Positions 1-4,579 of a DNA stretch of 6,037 nucleotides are shown piece by piece (position 1 is the stretch's first letter; every line of letters starts with the position of its first letter). The position numbers were made by a program, and so were the translations under genes. The DNA comes from Dehalococcoidia bacterium. GTDB taxonomy: Bacteria > Chloroflexota > Dehalococcoidia > JAUSJJ01. The notes under the pieces are model-generated. The model did not search any database, was not told where the DNA came from, and saw only the letters and a list, made by a program, of their open reading frames with translations. Location of the stretch: positions 1 to 6,037 of the forward strand of contig JAUSJJ010000140.1 of assembly GCA_030647705.1 (NCBI GenBank), read 5' to 3'.

Positions 1-52
1 CCACCGGAATGTGACCCTGACCAAATGGAAACCGGAAGAGAGGAAATACTGA
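1..52 (+). CDS. sdhA: Succinate dehydrogenase/fumarate reductase flavoprotein subunit, C-terminal end only
   Basis: Reading from base 2, the sequence encodes HRNVTLTKWKPEERKY and then TGA at 50-52. A basic tail ending in Arg-x-Tyr is typical of the C-terminus of the SdhA/FrdA flavoprotein, and the next gene is sdhB, the usual order. The stop shares its last base with the sdhB ATG (TGATG), so the two are probably translationally coupled. Only about 16 codons are visible, so the FAD-binding and active-site regions cannot be checked. The identification rests on the tail motif plus the neighbour. Confidence 0.72.
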   Translation, partial: HRNVTLTKWKPEERKY

Positions 53-774
53 TGGCTACTTCAGCGGACGCTACGCTCAGGGTTTTCCGCTTCCAGCCCG
101 GCCAGGACGAAAAGCCACGTTTCGATACCTATCATGTCCAGGCGAAGTCCGGCATGACCGTCCTCGACGCGTTGTTCCAGGTGCTCGATGACCAGGACGG
201 CTCGCTGGCCTTCCGTTACAGTTGCCGGGGCGCCATCTGCGGCTCCTGCGCCATGTACATCAACGGGTCGTACCGCCTGGCCTGCCAGACCCAGTTAGCT
301 AACCTGGGCGCAGGGCCGGTTTCGGTGAACCCTTTGCCGCACCTGCCCATCATCAAGGACCTGGCGGTGGACATGGCGCCCTTCTTCGACAAGTATGAGA
401 AGGTTATGCCCTACCTCCTAGGCGAGGAAAGGCCGCCGGAGAAGGAGTTCCAGCAGAGCATCGACCAGCGCAAGAAGATCGATGAGGCCATAGACTGCAT
501 CCTCTGCGGCTGCTGCTATTCCTCCTGTCCCAGCGTCTGGACGAACAAGAGCTACCTCGGGCCGGCGGCGCTCACCAAAGCCTACCGTTTCGTGGCCGAT
601 TCCCGCGACAAAGCCTACGACGAGCGTCTGGCCATCGTCAGCGGGGAAGAGGGCGTGTGGCGGTGTCACACCATCTTCAACTGCGTCGAGGCCTGCCCCA
701 AGAAGATCAACTGCACCTACTCGATCCAGGAGCTGAAGAAAAAGACCCTTACCCGAAGGCTCAAGTTCTGGTAG
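52..774 (+). CDS. sdhB: Succinate dehydrogenase/fumarate reductase iron-sulfur subunit
   Basis: This 240-aa protein is the electron-transfer subunit of complex II; it carries electrons between the SdhA flavin and the membrane quinone site. Residues about 1-105 form a 2Fe-2S ferredoxin domain with Cys58, Cys63, Cys66 and Cys78 (SCRGAICGSC, then LAC). The C-terminal domain has CILCGCCYSSCP (Cys149, 152, 155, 159) and CHTIFNCVEACP (Cys205, 211, 215). These match the family's 4Fe-4S and 3Fe-4S ligand sets, so all three clusters look intact. Length is normal for the family. I chose ATG 52 over the in-frame ATG at 25 because AGAGGA (39-44) sits 7 nt before it and it overlaps the sdhA stop. No membrane-anchor subunit follows in the window. 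The sequence alone does not say whether the enzyme runs as succinate dehydrogenase or fumarate reductase. Confidence 0.95.
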   Translation: MATSADATLRVFRFQPGQDEKPRFDTYHVQAKSGMTVLDALFQVLDDQDGSLAFRYSCRGAICGSCAMYINGSYRLACQTQLANLGAGPVSVNPLPHLPIIKDLAVDMAPFFDKYEKVMPYLLGEERPPEKEFQQSIDQRKKIDEAIDCILCGCCYSSCPSVWTNKSYLGPAALTKAYRFVADSRDKAYDERLAIVSGEEGVWRCHTIFNCVEACPKKINCTYSIQELKKKTLTRRLKFW

Positions 775-785
775 GAGGGCCGCCC

Positions 786-826
786 GCCAAACCATCTTTC
801 CGGCCCGCGAGCCGGAATCCAGGCCC
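786..826 (+). repeat. Dispersed ATTCCGGC-type palindromic repeat, copy 1
   Basis: A 41-bp block lies 11 bp after the sdhB stop and matches 3247-3287 at 38 of 41 positions. Its core is an inverted repeat, TTCCGGC, a 6-nt loop, then GCCGGAA, followed by TCCAGGCCC. It resembles the short ATTCC...GGAAT repeats scattered through many bacterial genomes (the dRS3-like type). Lineage-level identity is not established. I see no coding function. Confidence 0.8.
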
Positions 827-836
827 TTGCAGACAC

Positions 837-897
837 CGTAGGGCAGGTTTCCGAACCTGCCCACTCCCGACGGTCGGGTTAGGAAACCCGACCTACG
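837..897 (+). repeat. Structured repeat forming two hairpins closed by an outer stem
   Basis: Two perfect 9-bp hairpins lie side by side: GGGCAGGTT/AACCTGCCC (841-849, 854-862; loop TCCG) and GGTCGGGTT/AACCCGACC (872-880, 885-893; loop AGGA). The outer bases CGTA (837-840) and TACG (894-897) pair exactly outside them, so a three-way junction is possible in DNA or RNA. Ends of the form GTAGG...CCTAC are shared with the element at 3101-3178, suggesting one family of small non-coding elements. No direct flanking duplication is evident here. Confidence 0.78.
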
Positions 898-904
898 TAA
901 CTTT

Positions 905-934
905 CCATACCCCAGGCTGAAGCCCGGGGCATGG
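905..934 (+). repeat. Hairpin with two A/C mismatches between repeat elements
   Basis: CCAT-a-CCCC-a-GGC, loop TGAA, GCC-c-GGGG-c-ATGG gives 11 base pairs broken by two A/C mismatches. It stands between the three-way element and the longer repeat at 958-1062. There is no run of T after it on either strand, so it is not a classical terminator. Confidence 0.6.
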
Positions 935-957
935 GGAACGGGGTGGCGCGTTCTATG

Positions 958-1062
958 GGAGTCCAGAGGGCGTCAGCCCTTTGGCGTGGGTACAGGGGGT
1001 GTCCCCCTGTCTCTTTTCCATCTCCCTCTCCTGCCAGGAGAGGGAGAACGAGAGGGTGAGGC
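958..1062 (+). repeat. ~105-bp structured repeat, copy 1 (upstream of fumB)
   Basis: This block recurs in inverted orientation at 4434-4535. The first 53 bp align at about 47 of 53 columns; the rest keeps structure more than sequence. It holds three hairpins: CCA-g-AGGGC/GCCCT-t-TGG (964-984), ACAGGGGG-TGT-CCCCCTGT (992-1010), and a perfect 12-bp stem TCTCCCTCTCCT/AGGAGAGGGAGA (1021-1032, 1036-1047; loop GCC). It ends GGTGAGGC, 86 bp before the fumB ATG. Open frames across it are repeat artefacts. Confidence 0.85.
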
Positions 1063-1148
1063 AACCCAAAGCCATCTTTCGTGCCAATGACTTTATCGAA
1101 GTTGACTGCTGCGAGAAGCCTTTGGGACAGAACAGCAGGAGGGGCGTC

Positions 1149-1703
1149 ATGAGAAAGATCACTTCTCCGCTTGCCGAGGACGTCGTGAAGGCCTTTCGTT
1201 CCGGCGACCAGGTCGTGCTCAGCGGCACGATATACGCGGCGCGGGATGCGGCGCACAAACGCCTGGTGGAAGCCCTGGACAAGGGCCAGAAGCTGCCTTT
1301 CGATATCAAGGGCCAGACCATCTACTACATGGGGCCGTCTCCGGCCCGGCCGGGCAACGTTATCGGTTCCGCCGGCCCTACAACCAGCGGTCGCATGGAC
1401 GTCTACACGCCCCGACTGCTTGCCGCGGGGTTACGGGGGATGATCGGCAAGGGCGGCCGCTCCGCCGAGGTCAAAGAAGCTATAAAGAAGTACGGCGGGG
1501 TCTATTTCGCAGCCATCGGAGGGGCGGGGGCGCTCATCGCGCAGTCCATCAAGAAGGCCGAGGTGGTGGCCTACGAAGAGCTGGGCGCGGAGGCCATCCG
1601 CATGCTGGAAGTGGAAGACCTGCCCCTTATCGTCATCAACGACATCTATGGCGGAGACCTCTACCAGGAAGGCAAGGCGAAGTACGGGGTGGGGACGAAA
1701 TAG
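1149..1703 (+). CDS. fumB: Class I (Fe-S) fumarate hydratase, beta subunit
   Basis: This 184-aa protein matches the C-terminal 'swivel' half of class I fumarases and L-tartrate dehydratases. It shows the family signature GPTTSGRMD (76-84), SGTIYAARDAAHKRL (25-39), GKGG near 100-103, the GGAGAL segment near 124-129, and the ending VEDLPLIVINDIYGGDLY. It would help interconvert fumarate and malate, but the 4Fe-4S cluster ligands lie on the alpha subunit, which is absent here. The start at 1149 is set by AGGAGG (1137-1142), 6 nt upstream; an open frame reaching back to 981 crosses repeat DNA and is not credible. Its place after sdhAB fits consecutive TCA or fumarate-respiration steps. A tartrate dehydratase beta subunit (TtdB) is the main alternative; the sdh context favours fumarase. 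It converges with mrr, 14 bp from stop to stop. The symbol is used for the split-enzyme beta subunit, not for the single-chain E. coli FumB. Confidence 0.9.
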   Translation: MRKITSPLAEDVVKAFRSGDQVVLSGTIYAARDAAHKRLVEALDKGQKLPFDIKGQTIYYMGPSPARPGNVIGSAGPTTSGRMDVYTPRLLAAGLRGMIGKGGRSAEVKEAIKKYGGVYFAAIGGAGALIAQSIKKAEVVAYEELGAEAIRMLEVEDLPLIVINDIYGGDLYQEGKAKYGVGTK

Positions 1704-1717
1704 GGCTACCGAATGAG

Positions 1718-2650
1718 TTAAGCCACGCTGCCTTTTGGCGTCGGCTTGCGCAAGTTGTTAGTCTCGCTTGATAAACCGAATTCGCTGAAAAACTTCTCTT
1801 CAACCTCAAATGTCTTAACAGGTGTTAGCCCGAGTTCGAGTTCCTGAAGCAGGTCTATTAATTTCTCCCCATCAATTAGTTCAAGCGGCGGTGCACCATC
1901 ACGTGATGCTTCGCGTCTCGCTTCGGCGGTAAATGTCCCGGTTGTGATGATAATTCCTTTGTCCGCCCGACCCGTCATTGCTCCCCGGAAATCGCGAATG
2001 TGGGACGGAGAAACCGCCTTTTCATACTTCTTGCACTGAAAGAGGACTCGGAAACTCACAAGTGGATTAACTTGGAGAGTGCCGTAGCCGTCAATGCCAC
2101 CATCTCCACTTCGCCCAGTAACGGTAACTTGGGTGAAACCAGATTCACGAAGCAGTCTTTGCGACAAACGCTCGAAGCCGTCGGGCGGCAAGGATCGGAA
2201 GATTTCTAGAACTCTCTCGCGATAGTTGCGGGAAGGCGCTCCAGTACCCTCGCCAACCTGTTCTTCGGGTGGCTCAGACACACCTTTCTTCCTTTTTCGC
2301 TCTTCGGAAAATATTCTTACCCATTTCAAAAATATCGCCCGTGAATCTTCTGGTGACAAAGAGGCAGAACGGCCTTTATCGGTGATGCTCCATACTCCCC
2401 TTCGCGATGAATCGAGTAGGCCCTCACGCACAAGATAGAACCTACCCCATGCGACTTGGTTCCTAAAGCGCAATTCGCCTGATGGTGTTACCTCATTAAG
2501 CTGTTCATCAGGCAACTCTAGCGTATCCGCAATCTTGTCCACGACTTCATCTGGTGTTCCGGACCCACCCAAAGCACGCAATGCGTCAAGCAGCGGACCG
2601 AACCACTGCACGAATTGAGCTCCCTCTGCTTGTTTAAGTGTTTTGTCCAT
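1718..2650 (-). CDS. mrr: Mrr-family type IV-like restriction endonuclease
   Basis: This 310-aa protein is close to the usual Mrr length (about 300 aa). Residues about 1-115 look like the Mrr N-terminal winged-helix DNA-binding domain (AWGRFYLVREGLLDSSRRGVWSIT). A charged linker covers about 116-142. Residues about 145-275 form the Mrr catalytic domain of the PD-(D/E)XK fold: Glu160 in FERLSQRLL, Asp187 in GDGGIDGYG, and Gln205-Cys-Lys207 in FQCKKY (a QxK variant of the motif), so the active site looks intact. Family members cut modified (methylated) DNA; the specificity here is unknown. Sampled lines within the gene run at about 38-45% GC, against about 67% in sdhB, suggesting recent acquisition. 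The ATG follows the truncated toxin's stop by 3 nt (TGA AAC ATG). The nearest purine-rich site (AAAGGG) is weakly placed, so translation may depend on coupling. No methyltransferase is nearby, consistent with a type IV enzyme. Confidence 0.9.
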   Translation of the reverse strand: MDKTLKQAEGAQFVQWFGPLLDALRALGGSGTPDEVVDKIADTLELPDEQLNEVTPSGELRFRNQVAWGRFYLVREGLLDSSRRGVWSITDKGRSASLSPEDSRAIFLKWVRIFSEERKRKKGVSEPPEEQVGEGTGAPSRNYRERVLEIFRSLPPDGFERLSQRLLRESGFTQVTVTGRSGDGGIDGYGTLQVNPLVSFRVLFQCKKYEKAVSPSHIRDFRGAMTGRADKGIIITTGTFTAEARREASRDGAPPLELIDGEKLIDLLQELELGLTPVKTFEVEEKFFSEFGLSSETNNLRKPTPKGSVA

Positions 2651-2653
2651 GTT

Positions 2654-2755
2654 TCACGAAGCGCCCTTTACCGCGTCCACAACTGCTACAAAATCACGTT
2701 TAGGTAGTCTATCCAGAGAACGCTGAGCTTTCCGCCTCAGTTCGATCCTGTACAT
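2654..2755 (-). pseudogene. RelE/ParE-like toxin, truncated to 33 aa
   Basis: The ATG overlaps the antitoxin stop by one base (TGATG). The product begins MYRIELRRKAQRSLDRLP, a pattern typical of the first strand and helix of RelE/ParE-superfamily toxins, continues through a second helix (RDFVAVVDAVKGA), and then stops at TGA (2656-2654). Intact toxins are about 85-100 aa. The missing C-terminal sheet carries the residues needed for mRNA cleavage or gyrase poisoning. None of the expected remainder appears after the stop, where mrr begins instead, so this looks like truncation at a recombination junction rather than a point frameshift. It is probably non-toxic. Whether the fragment still binds the antitoxin is unknown. 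Confidence 0.72.
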
Positions 2756-3003
2756 CACGCAGAACGTTTTTCCCTGCGTTTGCGCGATTCCAGGTAGGCT
2801 TCCAGCGAAAGCGTGCCTTGGGTGTCAGCCAGGGCTGCCAGCCCCTCCTTTGCGTCAATCTCGTCCTCCAGCTTGGCAATTATGGCCTCGGTCAGCCATT
2901 CCTTCATGGTCTTGCCCTGCAAAGCCGCGACGGCCTTTAGACGGTTACGCAATTCTGGTTCTAAGTCCAGAAAGTATCTTGTCCTGTTAGCTGTACTAGG
3001 CAT
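2755..3003 (-). CDS. Ribbon-helix-helix (CopG-like) antitoxin / autorepressor
   Basis: This 82-aa protein has an N-terminal ribbon-helix-helix pattern: strand TRYFLDLEP (about 9-17), helix ELRNRLKAVAALQ (about 18-30), turn GKT, then helix MKEWLTEAIIAKLEDE. The charged C-terminal tail (LEAYLESRKRREKRSA) is the sort of region that wraps the toxin in type II systems. The start at 3003 is chosen because GGGAGGA lies 5-7 nt upstream; the in-frame extension to 3084 would run through the promoter. It is followed by the RelE/ParE-like fragment with a one-base overlap, the normal antitoxin-toxin order. RHH antitoxins bind as dimers to short repeated operators in their own promoter, and matching repeats are visible upstream. 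With the toxin broken, its remaining role may be to repress the operon that now includes mrr. Confidence 0.85.
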   Translation of the reverse strand: MPSTANRTRYFLDLEPELRNRLKAVAALQGKTMKEWLTEAIIAKLEDEIDAKEGLAALADTQGTLSLEAYLESRKRREKRSA

Positions 3004-3020
3004 CAAGTTCCTCCCGTCAT

Positions 3021-3065
3021 GGCTATGTATATGGTCATAATAGCCAACATAGCCACCAATGTCAA
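3021..3065 (-). promoter_or_regulatory. Sigma-70-type promoter with overlapping GGCTAT operator repeats
   Basis: On the minus strand, TTGACA (3065-3060) is followed by a 17-bp spacer and TATTAT (3042-3037), a near-consensus promoter pointing to the antitoxin. GGCTAT occurs twice in the same orientation 9 bp apart (3054-3049 and 3045-3040), lying in the spacer and running into the -10 box. An inverted copy lies at 3021-3026, so GGCTATGT (3021-3028) and ACATAGCC (3047-3054) form an 8-bp palindrome around the -10 box. The layout is what one expects of an autoregulated RHH antitoxin operon. Protein binding is inferred. Confidence 0.75.
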
Positions 3066-3100
3066 TACGCCTGCTCCCTCTCATCGACCGGTAGTGACTC

Positions 3101-3178
3101 GTAGGGTGAGTGGAATGAAATGGAACCCACCACAGGGGATGAGTGGAGGTGGGTTTCGCCGCGCTGCACCCGCCTTAC
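3101..3178. mobile_element. MITE-like 78-bp element with possible 5-bp target duplication
   Basis: Ends GTAGGG and CCTTAC are inverted with one mismatch. GACTC flanks both sides directly (3096-3100 and 3179-3183), as a target-site duplication would. Inside, AACCCACC (3124-3131) can pair with GGTGGGTT (3148-3155), and the right half GGTGGGTTTCGC...GCACCCGCC can fold on itself. It is non-coding. It shares the GTAGG-hairpin-hairpin-CCTAC plan with 837-897. A 5-bp direct repeat may arise by chance, so mobility is tentative. Confidence 0.5.
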
Positions 3179-3183
3179 GACTC

Positions 3184-3211
3184 CTGGATACCGGCTTTCG
3201 CCGGTAAGACG
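3184..3211 (-). repeat. ATTCCGGC-type palindromic repeat, divergent inverted copy
   Basis: The core is a perfect hairpin TACCGGC-TTTC-GCCGGTA (3189-3195, 3200-3206). Read on the minus strand it goes GTCTTACCGGC...GCCGGTATCCAGG, matching the pattern of the + strand copies at 786-826 and 3247-3287. It therefore faces the copy at 3247-3287 with about 35 bp between them. Confidence 0.68.
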
Positions 3212-3246
3212 GGTGAGTCGGGCGTTTCTGTTTGTGGAAGGGGCCA

Positions 3247-3287
3247 GCCAAACCGTCATTCCGGCCCGTGAGCCGGAATCCAGGCCC
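3247..3287 (+). repeat. Dispersed ATTCCGGC-type palindromic repeat, copy 2
   Basis: This block is 38 of 41 identical to 786-826. The palindrome arms are ATTCCGGC (3258-3265) and GCCGGAAT (3272-3279) with loop CCGTGA, followed by CCAGGCCC. It lies in the gene-free spacer between the Nudix gene and the antitoxin promoter. The rest of that spacer (3288-3340) shows only a short GCCC-TGA-GGGC hairpin at 3310-3320. Confidence 0.8.
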
Positions 3288-3340
3288 CGCGCTCCAATGG
3301 GCCACGGTAGCCCTGAGGGCCAGCGCTCTTTCTACAGTTC

Positions 3341-3363
3341 CTCTCTCCCGCCGGGGGAGAGAG
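3341..3363 (-). repeat. GC-rich hairpin just after the Nudix gene
   Basis: CTCTCTCCC (3341-3349) and GGGAGAGAG (3355-3363) form a perfect 9-bp stem with a 5-nt loop, 6 bp beyond the Nudix stop codon. The pyrimidine-rich arm resembles the third hairpin of the repeat at 958-1062, so it may be a solo fragment of that family. No T-run follows on the minus strand, so it is at most a 3'-end protecting or weak terminating structure. Confidence 0.55.
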
Positions 3364-3369
3364 AGGATA

Positions 3370-3909
3370 TCACTCCTTGAACACTGCCAGCGCGGAGCAG
3401 AAGAGCAGTCCGGCGATGCTCTTGGAGTCGCAGATCTCGCCGGAAGCGATGAGCTTGAGCGTCTCCTTAAACGAAACGCAGACAACTTCGATGCCTGCGG
3501 TGTCTTCCGCGGTGAGCGGAGCGCGTTCGAGTTCGGAAGCCAGAAAAAGATGCAGGTACTCGGTGCAGTAGCCCGGCGCTGAGTAGAAGCCGGTCAGACG
3601 CTCCACCTTCTTCGGCAGATATCCGATCTCCTCGCGGAGTTCGCGCTCGACGCAGGCCTCGGGGGTCTCTCCGGGCTCCATGCCTCCCGCCGGCAGCTCC
3701 AGCAGTGACTTGCCGACTGCCTCACGGAACTGGCGCACCATCAGAACGTTGCCGCGAGCGTCAAGCGGCACCGCCACGATGACCTCGCTGTGCTCCACGA
3801 TCTCCCGCGTGGTCTGCTTCCCCGAGGGCTGTTGGAAGGTGTCCAGGCGCACGTTCACTATGCTTCCCTTGTAGATCGTCTCGCTCTTGATTACCTTATC
3901 TTTGGCCAT
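3370..3909 (-). CDS. Nudix hydrolase, ADP-ribose pyrophosphatase type
   Basis: This 179-aa cytosolic enzyme is predicted to hydrolyse ADP-ribose to AMP and ribose 5-phosphate. The Nudix box is complete: Gly75-x5-Glu81-x7-Arg89-Glu-Leu-x-Glu93-Glu94-x-Gly96, giving the Mg-binding REXXEE helix. The segment FYSAPGYCTEYLHLFLA (108-124) holds a proline (Pro112) about 15 residues after the box, the mark of the ADP-ribose pyrophosphatase subfamily (NudF-like). The ATG at 3909-3907 overlaps the GNAT stop by one base (TGATG), with GGGAGGA upstream; a longer in-frame start inside the GNAT gene was rejected. It is the last gene of the tlyA-nadK-GNAT-Nudix run, and with nadK it gives the cluster a link to NAD turnover. 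Another nucleotide-sugar substrate remains possible. Confidence 0.9.
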   Translation of the reverse strand: MAKDKVIKSETIYKGSIVNVRLDTFQQPSGKQTTREIVEHSEVIVAVPLDARGNVLMVRQFREAVGKSLLELPAGGMEPGETPEACVERELREEIGYLPKKVERLTGFYSAPGYCTEYLHLFLASELERAPLTAEDTAGIEVVCVSFKETLKLIASGEICDSKSIAGLLFCSALAVFKE

Positions 3910-4415
3910 CAACTCTTCCTCCCTGGTTGCATGGGCTGTTCTGACTGGGCCGTGGGGATGCCTTCGACCTTGTAGACCAGGGCTGTTTCGTCGCAGTCGG
4001 GGAACTTGGCGCAGCGGTAACACTCCACCCAGACCTTGCGCGGCAGGGACATCCTGTCCACGCGGGTGAATCCCAGCTTCTCGAAGAACTCGGGCCGGTA
4101 GGTGAGGCAGAAAACGGTGGGGATACCCAGGCCGCGCGCCTCTTCGATGCAGGCCTTGACCAGCTTACCGCCAATGCCCTTGGACTGCACCTTCTCGGCG
4201 ACTGCCAGCGACTTGATTTCGGCCAGGTCCTCCCAGTTGACGTGAAGCGAGGCGCAGCCGACCACGAGGCTCCGTTCGCGGGCCACGGAGAAATCGCGGA
4301 TGCTCTCGTAGAGCTCGCTCAGCGGGCGGGCCAGCATCTGGCCTTTCCCTGCGAAGTAGTTTATCAGCTTGTGCATCTGCGCGGCGTCGCTGATTCTGGC
4401 TTTTTCGACTTTCAC
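3909..4415 (-). CDS. GNAT acetyltransferase, N-acetylglutamate synthase-like (short ArgA type)
   Basis: This 168-aa protein has a GNAT fold. The acetyl-CoA loop is Gln77-x-x-Gly80-Ile-Gly82 after the strand LAEIKSLAV. The segments RPLSELYESIRDFSVA (30-45), HVNWEDLAEIKSLAV (58-72), CLTYRPEFFEKLGF (103-116) and LPRKVWVECYRCAKFPDCDE closely resemble the C-terminal acetyltransferase part of ArgA and stand-alone short N-acetylglutamate synthases. These make N-acetylglutamate, the first step of arginine synthesis. A Cys-x2-Cys-x5-Cys patch (132, 135, 141) is conspicuous and could bind metal. The start is GTG (4415-4413) with AGGAG about 8 nt upstream. The stop overlaps the Nudix start. No arginine gene is adjacent, so the substrate is inferred from sequence pattern only; a general GNAT is the alternative. 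Confidence 0.82.
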   Translation of the reverse strand: MKVEKARISDAAQMHKLINYFAGKGQMLARPLSELYESIRDFSVARERSLVVGCASLHVNWEDLAEIKSLAVAEKVQSKGIGGKLVKACIEEARGLGIPTVFCLTYRPEFFEKLGFTRVDRMSLPRKVWVECYRCAKFPDCDETALVYKVEGIPTAQSEQPMQPGRKS

Positions 4416-4433
4416 AATGGTTTCTCCTGTTAT

Positions 4434-4535
4434 GCCTCACCCCCTGGCCCCCTCTTTGCATGCGGAGAGGGGGAAGAGAAGACAACAGGGGGACACCCCC
4501 TGTGCCCCGCCAAAGGACTGCGTCCTCTGGACTCC
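4434..4535 (-). repeat. ~105-bp structured repeat, copy 2 (between nadK and the GNAT gene)
   Basis: Read on the minus strand it matches 958-1062 from GGAGTCC through to GGTGAGGC. The first hairpin keeps pairing through a compensatory change (AGGAC/GTCCT here, AGGGC/GCCCT in the other copy). The ACAGGGGG-TGT-CCCCCTGT palindrome is identical. The third hairpin is CCCCCTCT/AGAGGGGG (arms 4448-4455 and 4466-4473) around a loop holding GCATGC. It ends 18 bp before the GNAT GTG, in the same orientation to the downstream gene as copy 1. It fills most of the 164-bp spacer and would be transcribed with the operon. Confidence 0.85.
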
Positions 4536-4579
4536 TATCGCCCAGTGACGTTGTGCTGGCGGACACCTACCCGGTGGCC

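Noticed and set aside
418..864. A 148-codon open frame opposite sdhB
   Set aside because: It is antisense to a fully motif-bearing SdhB and extends through repeat DNA; typical of shadows in GC-rich sequence.
992..1010. Strong palindrome ACAGGGGG-TGT-CCCCCTGT as a rho-independent terminator after sdhB
   Set aside because: No T-run follows on the sense strand, and the same palindrome is part of a dispersed repeat also found inside the minus-strand gene run.
775..1062. CRISPR-like array from the series of hairpins
   Set aside because: The palindromes differ from one another and there are no equal-length direct repeats with regular spacers.
1102..1130. Possible fumB promoter with TTGACT at 1102-1107
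   Set aside because: No acceptable -10 hexamer lies 16-18 bp downstream, so a -35-like match alone is not enough.
981..1148. N-terminal extension of fumB back to 981
   Set aside because: The extension would translate the 105-bp repeat. The family starts near MRKITSP, and a strong AGGAGG is placed for 1149.
3081..3582. Several open frames of 60-134 codons on both strands between the antitoxin and the Nudix gene
   Set aside because: Their translations contain SFRPxSRNPG- and AREPESRP-type stretches that come from the ATTCCGGC repeats or are antisense to the Nudix gene.
3910..4023. Longer start of the Nudix protein within the GNAT gene
   Set aside because: The 38 extra residues are out-of-frame GNAT coding sequence; GGGAGGA and the TGATG overlap support the start at 3909.
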